Origin: an uncultured Pelagimonas sp.
GTDB taxonomy: Bacteria; Pseudomonadota; Alphaproteobacteria; Rhodobacterales; Rhodobacteraceae
NCBI GenBank assembly: GCA_947499735.1
Contig: CANMPP010000002.1
Location: forward strand, 496,001-560,000
Direction of reading: 5' to 3'
Length of the DNA stretch: 64,000 nucleotides
Shown here: one piece after another, positions 56,982 through 64,000 of the stretch
Layout: each line of letters begins with the position of its first letter
Numbering within the stretch: position 1 is the first letter of the stretch
Notes under the pieces: model-generated
Told to the model about the DNA's origin: nothing
What the model saw: only the letters and a program-made list of their open reading frames with translations
Database searches by the model: none
Translations under genes and position numbers: made by a program

Positions 56982-57755
56982 TTAGATTCCGGCCATTTGC
57001 GGCAACAGGAATGGTGTGCCTGGGGGTGGCGCAACACCCACACTCAATTGGCACCCATAGGCCTGAGACAGGATATCGTCCTGCATCACTTCGGCCGGGG
57101 TTCCCTTTGCCAAAAGGTCACCTTTTGATAGCAACACCATGTGATCGGCATAAAAGGCCGTCAGGTTGAGATCATGCATAATGGCCAAGACACCACCGCC
57201 TGACCGCGCAAAACTGCGGGCGAGATCCATAACCTGCAATTGATGTGCGATATCCAGCGCAGATACCGGTTCGTCCAAAAACAACCATCTTGGCGCGTCA
57301 TCCACGATTGGGGCGCTGACCTGCGCCATAACACGGGCCAAATGTACACGTTGTTGTTCGCCACCAGACAGCTCTTGATACAGGCGGTTTTCGTATCCTG
57401 ACAGCCCGACCTGCGCCAATGCGTGTCGTGCTGTTGTGCCCGTTCCATTGGCCTGACGCAGACCGATTTCGACGACTTCGATCACTTGAAACGGGAAGGA
57501 CAGGGCGCTGGCCTGTGGTAGGACACCGCGAATTTCGGCCTGATCTTCAGGTGACAGTGTCTGCAGATCCCGGCCATTCAATGTGACTGTGCCGGTGTAA
57601 GATACGTCACCGGTTAAAGCCCGCATAAGCGTTGTCTTGCCCGATCCATTGTGACCGACAATGGCGGTCACCTCACCGGGTTTGGCGGTTATTGAAACCC
57701 CGTGCAGAATGTCTTTTTTACCGATCTGAACTTTAATGTTTTGCGCGTTGAGCAT
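56982..57755 (-). CDS. hmuV: Heme ABC transporter ATPase HmuV
   Basis: ATPase of the heme importer. About 257 residues: Walker A GHNGSGKTTLMRAL, signature LSGGEQQRVHLARVM, Walker B WLFLDEPVSALD and a C-terminal YGCQLSVGV as in HmuV. I chose ATG 57755 (MLNAQNIKVQIGKKD); longer starts add a non-homologous stretch. Last gene of hmuSTUV. Confidence 0.93.
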   Translation of the reverse strand: MLNAQNIKVQIGKKDILHGVSITAKPGEVTAIVGHNGSGKTTLMRALTGDVSYTGTVTLNGRDLQTLSPEDQAEIRGVLPQASALSFPFQVIEVVEIGLRQANGTGTTARHALAQVGLSGYENRLYQELSGGEQQRVHLARVMAQVSAPIVDDAPRWLFLDEPVSALDIAHQLQVMDLARSFARSGGGVLAIMHDLNLTAFYADHMVLLSKGDLLAKGTPAEVMQDDILSQAYGCQLSVGVAPPPGTPFLLPQMAGI

Positions 57756-57759
57756 GATG

Positions 57760-58827
57760 TCACAAGTCCACAACGCTGCGTTGCCGCAGCAAAATCCAAA
57801 GGAATATGGGGGCCCCAAGAACCGCGGTGATGATACCGATAGGCAGCTCTGCAGGCGCAACGATTTGGCGGGAAATAGTGTCTGCAAGGATTAATAGTAT
57901 TGCGCCCAGCAGTGCCGAGTTGATCAGCAAAGTGCGATGATCTGGCCCGGACATCAGCCGCAACAGATGCGGTGCAACGATGCCTATAAATCCGATTCCG
58001 CCTGATACGGCAACTGACGCGCCTGTCGCACCGGCCACGCAGAGAATGGCGATGTTTTTCATACGTTGCACGCGAATGCCAATATGGCCTGCTGTGGCTT
58101 CGCCCAATGCTATTGCGTTCAAACCACGACCCAAGCAAAAAGATGTGCCAAGGCATGCCAGAATGATGGGAAACGCGGCCATAACCTTGGTCCAATTGGC
58201 CCCCGCCAAAGACCCCATGCCCCAAAACGTCATATCCCGCAGCTGATCATCTGTCGCGATATAGGTCATGATCCCTGAAACCGCGCCAGCCAAGGCGCCC
58301 ATCGCAATGCCTGCCAATAGCATGGTTGCGATAGAGGTCCGACCAGAGCGGGTTGCGACCTTGTAGAGAATGATGGTTGATAGCCAACCGCCCAAAAAGG
58401 CGGAAACGGCAACAAGGTATTGACCAAAGATGGCCAAAAAGGATGCTGGCAGCAGGCCGCCCAAGACAATGGCAAGGATCGCACCCAGACCAGCACCCGA
58501 GCTGACGCCTACGATACCAGGATCAGCCAGTGGGTTGCGAAACAGCCCCTGCATGACAGCACCGGACACGGCCAGCGCCGCTCCGATAGCAATGCCAAGA
58601 GCCAAGCGGGGCAAGCGGATATCAAACAGAACAACCTGTTCCAATTTGCTTAGCGGCGTACGACTGAGCAGTTTGGGCAAGACCTCTAACAGGCTGACAC
58701 CGGTTGGGCCGGTTGTCAGGCTAAAGAGGCATGTAACCAACAGGCCAAGCCCGAGCAGAATGTGCAATTGCCGGGCAAAGCTTGCCCGTGATTTGACATT
58801 GTTGGGGATATCCGCCGTGACTGCCAT
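57760..58827 (-). CDS. hmuU: Heme ABC transporter permease HmuU
   Basis: FecCD-family inner-membrane permease. 355 residues with about ten TM segments. Motifs: DIRLPRLALGIAIGAALAVSGAVMQG near residue 70 (cited by position), GVSSGAGLGAILAI, and GFIGIVAPHLLRLMSGPDHR. 4 bp separates it from hmuV and 3 bp from hmuT. Confidence 0.95.
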   Translation of the reverse strand: MAVTADIPNNVKSRASFARQLHILLGLGLLVTCLFSLTTGPTGVSLLEVLPKLLSRTPLSKLEQVVLFDIRLPRLALGIAIGAALAVSGAVMQGLFRNPLADPGIVGVSSGAGLGAILAIVLGGLLPASFLAIFGQYLVAVSAFLGGWLSTIILYKVATRSGRTSIATMLLAGIAMGALAGAVSGIMTYIATDDQLRDMTFWGMGSLAGANWTKVMAAFPIILACLGTSFCLGRGLNAIALGEATAGHIGIRVQRMKNIAILCVAGATGASVAVSGGIGFIGIVAPHLLRLMSGPDHRTLLINSALLGAILLILADTISRQIVAPAELPIGIITAVLGAPIFLWILLRQRSVVDL

Positions 58828-58830
58828 GGA

Positions 58831-59682
58831 TCAGTTTCCGTAGATCGCGTCGTGCAACTGTTTTGCGGCACCCGCTGTTCGGGGACCTGAACCGTTGATG
58901 AAGATACCGTCAATCTTTTGCAGGTTCAGCGTTTCTGCCGCTGGCGTGATGGCGAGAGATGGCATTGCGAAAACCTCAGCCGCTGATGCGCCATGGCTGC
59001 CGGTGCTGTTCATCATCAAGATAACATCGGGTGCCGCGGTGCTGGCCGCTTCATCTGACAGGGTTTTATAGCCTTGGAAATCGGTCAATGCATTTTCGCC
59101 GCCAGCCAATTTGATCATCGCATCTGCATTGGTGCCCGCACCGCTAACTGTGATTTTGCCATCGCGAATGGAAAGGATGAACATCACTTTTTTGCGCGCG
59201 CCATCAAAGTTTTCTGCTGCGTTGAGCTGATCGTTTAAGGCCGTTTCTGTTGTCGATGCCAGTGTTTCAGCGGCTTCAGACAGGTCCAGCGCGTCACCGA
59301 TTTTGCGTATCTTTGCTGCAACCTCGGCCGGAGCATAACCACGACCTAAAGTGACATAATCGATATCTGCAGCCTGTAGCACTTCAATCGTTTCCAGGGG
59401 GCCTGACCCTTCGGATGCCAAAATCAGCTCTGGATCAACAGAAAGCACGCCTTCTGGTGAAAGGCGGCGCATATAGCCGACATCAGGCAACGCATTGGCG
59501 GCTTCAGGGAAACGCGATGTTGTATCACGCGCGATCAAACGATCACCGGCACCCAGCGCATAAACGATTTCCGTGACATCCGAACCGATAGACAGAACCT
59601 TTTGTGTGGTATCGGCCTGTGCTGGAAGTGCGAAAGCGGCCAACGCCATCAGCGCAAAGCCGCGTCGTGTCAACATATTCAT
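58831..59682 (-). CDS. hmuT: Periplasmic heme-binding protein HmuT
   Basis: Class III binding protein passing heme to HmuUV. 283 residues. The N-terminus MNMLTRRGFALMALAAFALPAQA is a signal with an RRGF pair, possibly Tat-compatible. Motifs: VLSIGSDVTEIVYALGAGDRL (region 30-50), GYMRRLSPEGVLSVDPELILAS and FINGSGPRTAGAAKQ. Its start overlaps the hmuS stop by 4 bp (ATGA). Confidence 0.93.
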   Translation of the reverse strand: MNMLTRRGFALMALAAFALPAQADTTQKVLSIGSDVTEIVYALGAGDRLIARDTTSRFPEAANALPDVGYMRRLSPEGVLSVDPELILASEGSGPLETIEVLQAADIDYVTLGRGYAPAEVAAKIRKIGDALDLSEAAETLASTTETALNDQLNAAENFDGARKKVMFILSIRDGKITVSGAGTNADAMIKLAGGENALTDFQGYKTLSDEAASTAAPDVILMMNSTGSHGASAAEVFAMPSLAITPAAETLNLQKIDGIFINGSGPRTAGAAKQLHDAIYGN

Positions 59683-60725
59683 TCGGCGGCCTCTAATTCC
59701 AATGTGGGTTGGGCATCCAGCAATGCGTGGAACGCGTCGCGGGTATCATTGCTGTCTTTGGACACAGGGAATGCCTGCAGAATGGTTTGTCCTTCTGCAT
59801 CAAAGGCTTCGATCGATTTGATGGGGCCTTTTGCATTTGCCTTTGTCACTGCGTACACTTCCGCAATGTGATCGAGACGCAAATGCAGGTTAAAGCGGTC
59901 ATCCAGAATGTTCTGCCACGGTCCCATCGCCTTTAGCGTGCCAATCGGACCTGTATGGATCTGGATACACCCCATGTTGCCCACAAACAGCATAAAGTCG
60001 AAGCCACCTTCCTGAACGCCCTGTAGCAACGCGTCGACAGCACCTGTTTCAAGACGTCGGGCATAAGGTGCGCCAACGATCCGATAGGCGCCAAGACGGT
60101 TCATGTCCATTTTGGGCAGTTGACGCATGAATTGATGCGTGTCTGTCATGCCGTCCCAAAAATCACGCAATTCTTGTGCGCGGGCTGGGTCGCCTTTTGG
60201 GGCAGGGGGGGCTTTGCGTGGTTCGACAGTGAATTCAGCAGGTGCTTCCAGAAGCGCGAGTTCTGATTTCAGTGCGTCCCATGCCGTCAGATCAGACGTA
60301 TCGCGCAGATGGATTTTGTGAACAGCATCACCTGCCGCATCAAAAATCTGGACCGAGCGACGCAGACCTTGTTCGGTTTCTTTTTCAACAGCAAAGGCAT
60401 GAACCCAGCGATTTGGAAAAATGCGCAGATCAATTTCAGGGTCCAGCGTCATCGCTGCATGTTTGCCGGAATGGTATTGATTATATGTGCCAACCTTTTC
60501 CGACACGGCAGATTCATTGCGCGTCAGAGCCATAACTTCGCCCAAGGCCTGAACGGCTGGAATGACTTTATCCGGGTCATTGTCGATTCTGAATGTTCCA
60601 AAATCGATATAGGCGGCGACCAATTGAGCCTCGGTGACACCTAACTTATGCGCAAGATCCCGTTCGCGCATTTTAGGATTGTCCAATCGTGCTTGACGCA
60701 ACGCGTCGGGCGTTGGGGTTGGCAT
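59679..60725 (-). CDS. hmuS: Heme-degrading / heme-trafficking factor HmuS
   Basis: Cytoplasmic heme-handling protein of the HemS/ChuS/ShmuS group that releases iron from or relays heme. 348 residues, two tandem HemS repeats. The heme-binding His is probably His197 in TDTHQFMR, with FMLFVGNMGCIQIHTG downstream. First gene of hmuSTUV. The promoter region is shared with hmuR. Confidence 0.92.
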   Translation of the reverse strand: MPTPTPDALRQARLDNPKMRERDLAHKLGVTEAQLVAAYIDFGTFRIDNDPDKVIPAVQALGEVMALTRNESAVSEKVGTYNQYHSGKHAAMTLDPEIDLRIFPNRWVHAFAVEKETEQGLRRSVQIFDAAGDAVHKIHLRDTSDLTAWDALKSELALLEAPAEFTVEPRKAPPAPKGDPARAQELRDFWDGMTDTHQFMRQLPKMDMNRLGAYRIVGAPYARRLETGAVDALLQGVQEGGFDFMLFVGNMGCIQIHTGPIGTLKAMGPWQNILDDRFNLHLRLDHIAEVYAVTKANAKGPIKSIEAFDAEGQTILQAFPVSKDSNDTRDAFHALLDAQPTLELEAAE

Positions 60726-60806
60726 AGTGCGAATTCCTGATGTTTTGTGCTGGGGCTTGCTGGCGAAATAGCAACAGTATTTCGTAAAGCTGGCGTGTAA
60801 TTCTTG

Positions 60807-60827
60807 ACTAAAATAATGGGTTTTAGT
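60807..60827. promoter_or_regulatory. Dyad operator in the hmuS-hmuR divergent promoter
   Basis: ACTAAAA (60807-60813), spacer TAATGGG, TTTTAGT (60821-60827). On the plus strand TTGACT (60804-60809) overlaps it as a possible -35. On the minus strand TTGCGC and TATTTT are spaced 17 bp around it. The position fits an iron- or heme-responsive repressor (Fur/Mur, Irr or RirA); the arms match none of these consensus sites exactly. Confidence 0.6.
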
Positions 60828-60932
60828 AGCTGGCGCAAGTTAGAAAAAACGGTTCCTCCTGTGGATTGGGGCCGGATGCCAGCGAAAAGCAAGCAAAAAC
60901 AATACCTTAAAATTCGGATCACAGAGGTGACT

Positions 60933-62936
60933 ATGATTCACTCAACTTTGCGCGGCACAACCGCGCTGGTGCTGCTTGCTGCTTTTTCAGGCACTGCCTT
61001 TGCGCAAGACACCGCAACCACCGACGCGGGCTATTTGGGGACCTTGACCCTGACCGGTTCAAAGCGCGACATCGCAACAGGGTCTGCCGCAGCGCGGACG
61101 GTCATTGATGAAGAAGAAATCAAGGACCGTCAGGGCAGCACAGTGGCGCAGCTGATCGATTCCGTACCCGGTGTGACACTGGTGAACGGCGTGACGCCCA
61201 CGGGGTCCGGCATCAACATTCGCGGCTTTGGCGCGAACAGCACCTATGGTACTGATCAAAAAGTTGCGATCATGATCGATGACGCGACAACGGGTTCGGA
61301 AGAGCTGTATCGCGTTGGAACTCAGTTGTTTACCGATCCGTATCTGTATCGCAGCGTAGAGGTTCTGCGTGGGACTATTGGTAGTTTCGAATATGGGTCC
61401 GGCATCGTTGGCGGTGTTGTTAAGCTGGAAACAATTGACGCATCTGACATGACCGGTGGCGAACCAGGCCTCAAAGTACGTCAGACATTTGATTATGGCA
61501 GCAATGGCAATTCTTGGACATCGTCTACGACATTTGCTTATCAGCCAAGCGATCGTGCTGAATTCCTATTGAACTACACATATCGTGATCAAGATGATTT
61601 GAATGATGGTTCGGGAGAAGAGATTGGAAACAGTGCATTCTCGGCTCCTTCGTATTTGGCCAAAGGGAAATTCTATCTCGACGAGGCTAAAGAACATAGC
61701 CTGTCATTCTCGTATACTCAGACTTCGTCTGAAGATAACGATGTTCCATATGACCAGTTCGGCACGGCAACAGATGCGTTTGGCAATGTTGATCGTACGA
61801 CGACGACCAAAACTGCGACCGTGTCGTATAACTACAACCCGTCTGGAAATGACTTGGTCGATGCGACGGCGACATTGTCTTATGCGGATCAAGAAATTGA
61901 TTCCTCCTATGTCACTGGCTCTTCTTATCTAGAAGCGTATTACCCTAGCATCGCGGCCTTGGGTGATGCAGATCATCGCTATCAAACGACAAAGCTGACA
62001 CTGAAGAATAACGCCTATTTCGAAACTGGTATCGTACAGAACGAACTGCGCGCAGGTGTTGAGTTCATCCATAAAGATCGTGCGGATCAAACATCGGCAC
62101 CTGGTGGTGTCGATGATCGTATCGCCGTGTTTGCTGTCAATGAAATGTCGATCGGCAACTTCACATTGACGCCTGCATTGCGCTTTGAACGTTCGCAGAT
62201 CAACCCATATGACGAATCCAGCTATGACGAATACGACAATAGCGGTTGGATGGGTGGTTTGGCCCTGGCATATGAATTCGATAGCGGATTTGCCGTTTTT
62301 GGGTCTTGGGCACATACCAAATCCCTGCCAATTCTCGACGATTTGGGGTCTTCAGACTACATGGAACAGCCTGAGCTGTCCGAAACCATCGAAATCGGTG
62401 CATCTTATGCTGGGACAGATGTCTTTGGCGCAGGCGACAATTTGGCAATCCGTGGTAATGTCTATCAAACCAAGCTTTGGGATGTGACCAGCTATTCCGG
62501 CGTTGATAGCGTTGCCGTCTTTGGTGTCGAGTTGGAAGCGTCTTACGCTGTGTCTAGCGGGTACTACGTTGAATTGAACGCGACGGCCGCGGATGGTTTC
62601 GCTTGGGACAGTGACGGGGTCGTCGAAGATTTTGAGCGTGCACCAGCGAACCGTTACAACATGACGGTTGGTAAGAAATTTGATGATTTCTTGGATGTCA
62701 GCTGGGAATATGTTGTCAGCACAAATCAATATGACTCATCTGGAGATGAGTTGGATGATGCAAGAGTTCATAACGTCCGCGCCACCATCCGCCCAGAAAG
62801 CGGCGTTTTGGAAGGTACAGAAATTCGCTTGGGTCTCGAGAATGTCTTTGACGTTGAATACCAGACGCACTTGTCTTCGTCTTCGCGGTATCAGCCAGGT
62901 CAGAATCTAAAGCTGACTGTCAGCACATTGTTCTGA
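60933..62936 (+). CDS. hmuR: TonB-dependent heme receptor HmuR
   Basis: Outer-membrane barrel importing heme with TonB energy. 667 residues: signal peptide (cleavage near TAFAQ), a TonB-box-like GTLTLTGSKRD, plug domain (about 45-160) with RQGSTVAQLIDSVPGVTLVNG-type and FEYGSGIVGGVVKLETIDASD, and a 22-strand barrel ending in a terminal aromatic (LTVSTLF). The heme-receptor FRAP motif is not present in usual form (SLPILDDLG at that position), and the EQPELSETIEIG block stands for NPxL. ATG 60933 has GAGGTGA upstream. Confidence 0.88.
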   Translation: MIHSTLRGTTALVLLAAFSGTAFAQDTATTDAGYLGTLTLTGSKRDIATGSAAARTVIDEEEIKDRQGSTVAQLIDSVPGVTLVNGVTPTGSGINIRGFGANSTYGTDQKVAIMIDDATTGSEELYRVGTQLFTDPYLYRSVEVLRGTIGSFEYGSGIVGGVVKLETIDASDMTGGEPGLKVRQTFDYGSNGNSWTSSTTFAYQPSDRAEFLLNYTYRDQDDLNDGSGEEIGNSAFSAPSYLAKGKFYLDEAKEHSLSFSYTQTSSEDNDVPYDQFGTATDAFGNVDRTTTTKTATVSYNYNPSGNDLVDATATLSYADQEIDSSYVTGSSYLEAYYPSIAALGDADHRYQTTKLTLKNNAYFETGIVQNELRAGVEFIHKDRADQTSAPGGVDDRIAVFAVNEMSIGNFTLTPALRFERSQINPYDESSYDEYDNSGWMGGLALAYEFDSGFAVFGSWAHTKSLPILDDLGSSDYMEQPELSETIEIGASYAGTDVFGAGDNLAIRGNVYQTKLWDVTSYSGVDSVAVFGVELEASYAVSSGYYVELNATAADGFAWDSDGVVEDFERAPANRYNMTVGKKFDDFLDVSWEYVVSTNQYDSSGDELDDARVHNVRATIRPESGVLEGTEIRLGLENVFDVEYQTHLSSSSRYQPGQNLKLTVSTLF

Positions 62937-62959
62937 TCTGACCAAGATTTGAAATGATG

Positions 62960-62990
62960 AAACCCCGGGCCTTTGGTCCGGGGTTTTGTT
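62960..62990 (+). terminator. Terminator of hmuR
   Basis: AAACCCCGG (62960-62968) / CCGGGGTTT (62978-62986) with an inner CC/GG pair, followed by TGTTTTG. It lies 23 bp after the hmuR stop. Confidence 0.85.
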
Positions 62991-63015
62991 TTGGGCAGGA
63001 TACATATCCCAAACA

Positions 63016-63047
63016 TAAAAAAACGGCGCAGGAATGATCCCGCGCCG
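63016..63047 (-). terminator. Terminator of acnB
   Basis: CGGCGC (63024-63029) / GCGCCG (63042-63047) with a GG/CC inner extension. The seven A residues 63017-63023 become a T7 run on the minus strand, directly after the stem. Confidence 0.92.
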
Positions 63048-63073
63048 AAGTGGTGTGTTTCGTAAGCTAAGGT

Positions 63074-64000
63074 TTAGAAATGAACGGATGCGCCGCTCAT
63101 TGGCATGTTTTTGGGTGGTGCGAACTTGGTCAGATCGATGCCCTCAACCGCAGCTTTGTATTCTTCCAATGTTGGTGTGCGGCCCAGAATGGCGGACAGA
63201 ACAACAACCGGTGTTGATGCCAGCAAGGATTCACCTTTCTTTTCTGGCAAGTCAGCCACAACACGGCCTTGGAACAGGCGTGTGGAGGTTGCCAAAACAG
63301 TGTCGCCTTTGGCGGCTTTTTCTTGGTTGCCCATGCACAGGTTACAGCCCGGACGCTCGAGGTAGAGGACGTTCTCATACTCGGTACGCGCTTTTGCCTT
63401 TGGGGCGAAATCGTCGAATTCAAAACCGGAATATTTCTGTAGAACGTCCCAGTCACCTTCTTCCTTCAACTCATCAATGATGTTGTAGGTCGGTGCCGCA
63501 ACAACCAAAGGTGCCTTGAATTCGACCTTACCGGTCGCTTTTTCGAGGTTCTTCAGCATTTGGGCCACGATTTTCATATCGCCTTTATGCACCATGCAGG
63601 ATCCGACAAAGCCCAGATCCACGTCTTTTTCCGCCTTGTAGTAGGAAATCGGACGAATGGTGTCATGCGTGTAGCGCTTGGAAACATCGGCGTTGTTGAC
63701 ATCTGGGTCAGCAATCATCGGTTCGATGATTTCGTCCAGATCAACCACAACTTCTGCAAAGTAGTTTGCGTTGTCATCAGCCGTCAATGCTGTGCTGTCG
63801 CCAGACTGGATTGCTTTGATCCGTGCATCTGCCTTATCGATCAGGCCCTGCAGCGTTTGTGCTGCGTTATCCATGCCTTTGTCGATCATGATCTGGATAC
63901 GGCTTTTGGCCAGTTCCAGAGAGCCGATCAATGTCTCGTCATTGGAGATACAGATCGAGGCTTTCGCCTTCATTTCCGCAGTCCAGTCGGTGAAGGTAAA
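63074..64000 (-). CDS. acnB: Aconitate hydratase B (partial, N-terminus outside window)
   Basis: Interconverts citrate and isocitrate in the TCA cycle; may also bind mRNA when iron is low. About 308 C-terminal codons are visible, and the frame is open to base 64000. Two of the iron-sulfur ligand Cys lie in CNLCMGNQ and one in GSCMVHKGD, as in AcnB; SICISNDETLIG and TSTRLFQGRVVADLPEK are also typical. Own terminator at 63016-63047. Confidence 0.95.
   Translation of the reverse strand, partial: FTFTDWTAEMKAKASICISNDETLIGSLELAKSRIQIMIDKGMDNAAQTLQGLIDKADARIKAIQSGDSTALTADDNANYFAEVVVDLDEIIEPMIADPDVNNADVSKRYTHDTIRPISYYKAEKDVDLGFVGSCMVHKGDMKIVAQMLKNLEKATGKVEFKAPLVVAAPTYNIIDELKEEGDWDVLQKYSGFEFDDFAPKAKARTEYENVLYLERPGCNLCMGNQEKAAKGDTVLATSTRLFQGRVVADLPEKKGESLLASTPVVVLSAILGRTPTLEEYKAAVEGIDLTKFAPPKNMPMSGASVHF

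Overview
The window is a gene-dense stretch of chromosome from an alphaproteobacterium, most likely the Roseobacter/Rhodobacteraceae group. This is inferred from family resemblance and gene order: mreBCD-mrdA, dnaG-rpoD, clpP-clpX, an NDUFA12-mlaD-DUF2155 cluster facing aat-accC-accB, a CycM-type membrane cytochrome c, GapR, NAD-type glutamate dehydrogenase, a dimethylglycine-dehydrogenase-like FAD/GcvT protein and an ScfR/RamB-type regulator. I see no rRNA, tRNA, CRISPR array, insertion sequence, prophage or replication origin. Base composition looks even throughout, so this reads as core genome with a few accessory loci.

Layout. 1-3582 (minus): cell-shape operon mreB-mreC-mreD-mrdA, with mrdA cut by the window edge. 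4069-10667 (plus): separate genes for a secreted esterase, an FAD/GcvT oxidoreductase, YtoQ, MscL, an Lrp regulator, a periplasmic RidA and an orphan soluble MCP-like protein. 10664-16496 (minus): peptide/oligopeptide ABC importer yejABEF. 16786-22928: cytochrome c, prephenate dehydratase, glutamate dehydrogenase and primase. 23063-26944: rpoD, a HlyU-like protein, a DHFR-fold reductase, a YjbQ gene interrupted by an in-frame amber codon, and nrdR. 26966-31531 (minus): capsule genes kpsS, kpsD/wza-like and kpsC. 31820-33927: clpP and clpX. 33985-38313: RidA, NDUFA12-mlaD-DUF2155 facing aat and accBC. 38641: a secreted ricin-B-like protein.

39247-51675 is the most interesting block. It holds acetyl-CoA synthetase acsA, a five-gene HAAT-type ABC importer (livJHMGF-like, Tat-exported binding protein), and then, divergently, an ScfR/RamB-type short-chain acyl-CoA regulator, a stand-alone receiver, a two-TM peptide and a sodium/solute-symporter-fused histidine kinase. 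The last three are joined by overlapping stop/start codons. My inference is that this is one carbon-sensing and uptake unit for acetate or another short-chain carboxylate or amide. SLC5-type kinases control acs in other proteobacteria, but the receiver here has no DNA-binding domain.

51753-55212 carries an orphan FliM-like switch protein with an acidic tail, a DUF442-type phosphatase/sulfurtransferase, a small membrane protein, GapR and an unrecognised 293-residue protein. 55299-62936 is an iron/heme block: a fused FbpB-type ferric permease without partners, then hmuSTUV (minus) and a TonB-dependent heme receptor (plus) sharing a promoter region with a 7-bp-arm dyad. 63074-64000 (minus) is the C-terminal part of aconitase B.

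Several structured non-coding elements stand out: a three-arm alternating hairpin in the rpoD leader, strong hairpins between livJ and livH and between livF and acsA, and a 22-bp-spaced inverted repeat ahead of the MCP-like gene. All calls come from reading the sequence and recalled family knowledge. No database search was run.
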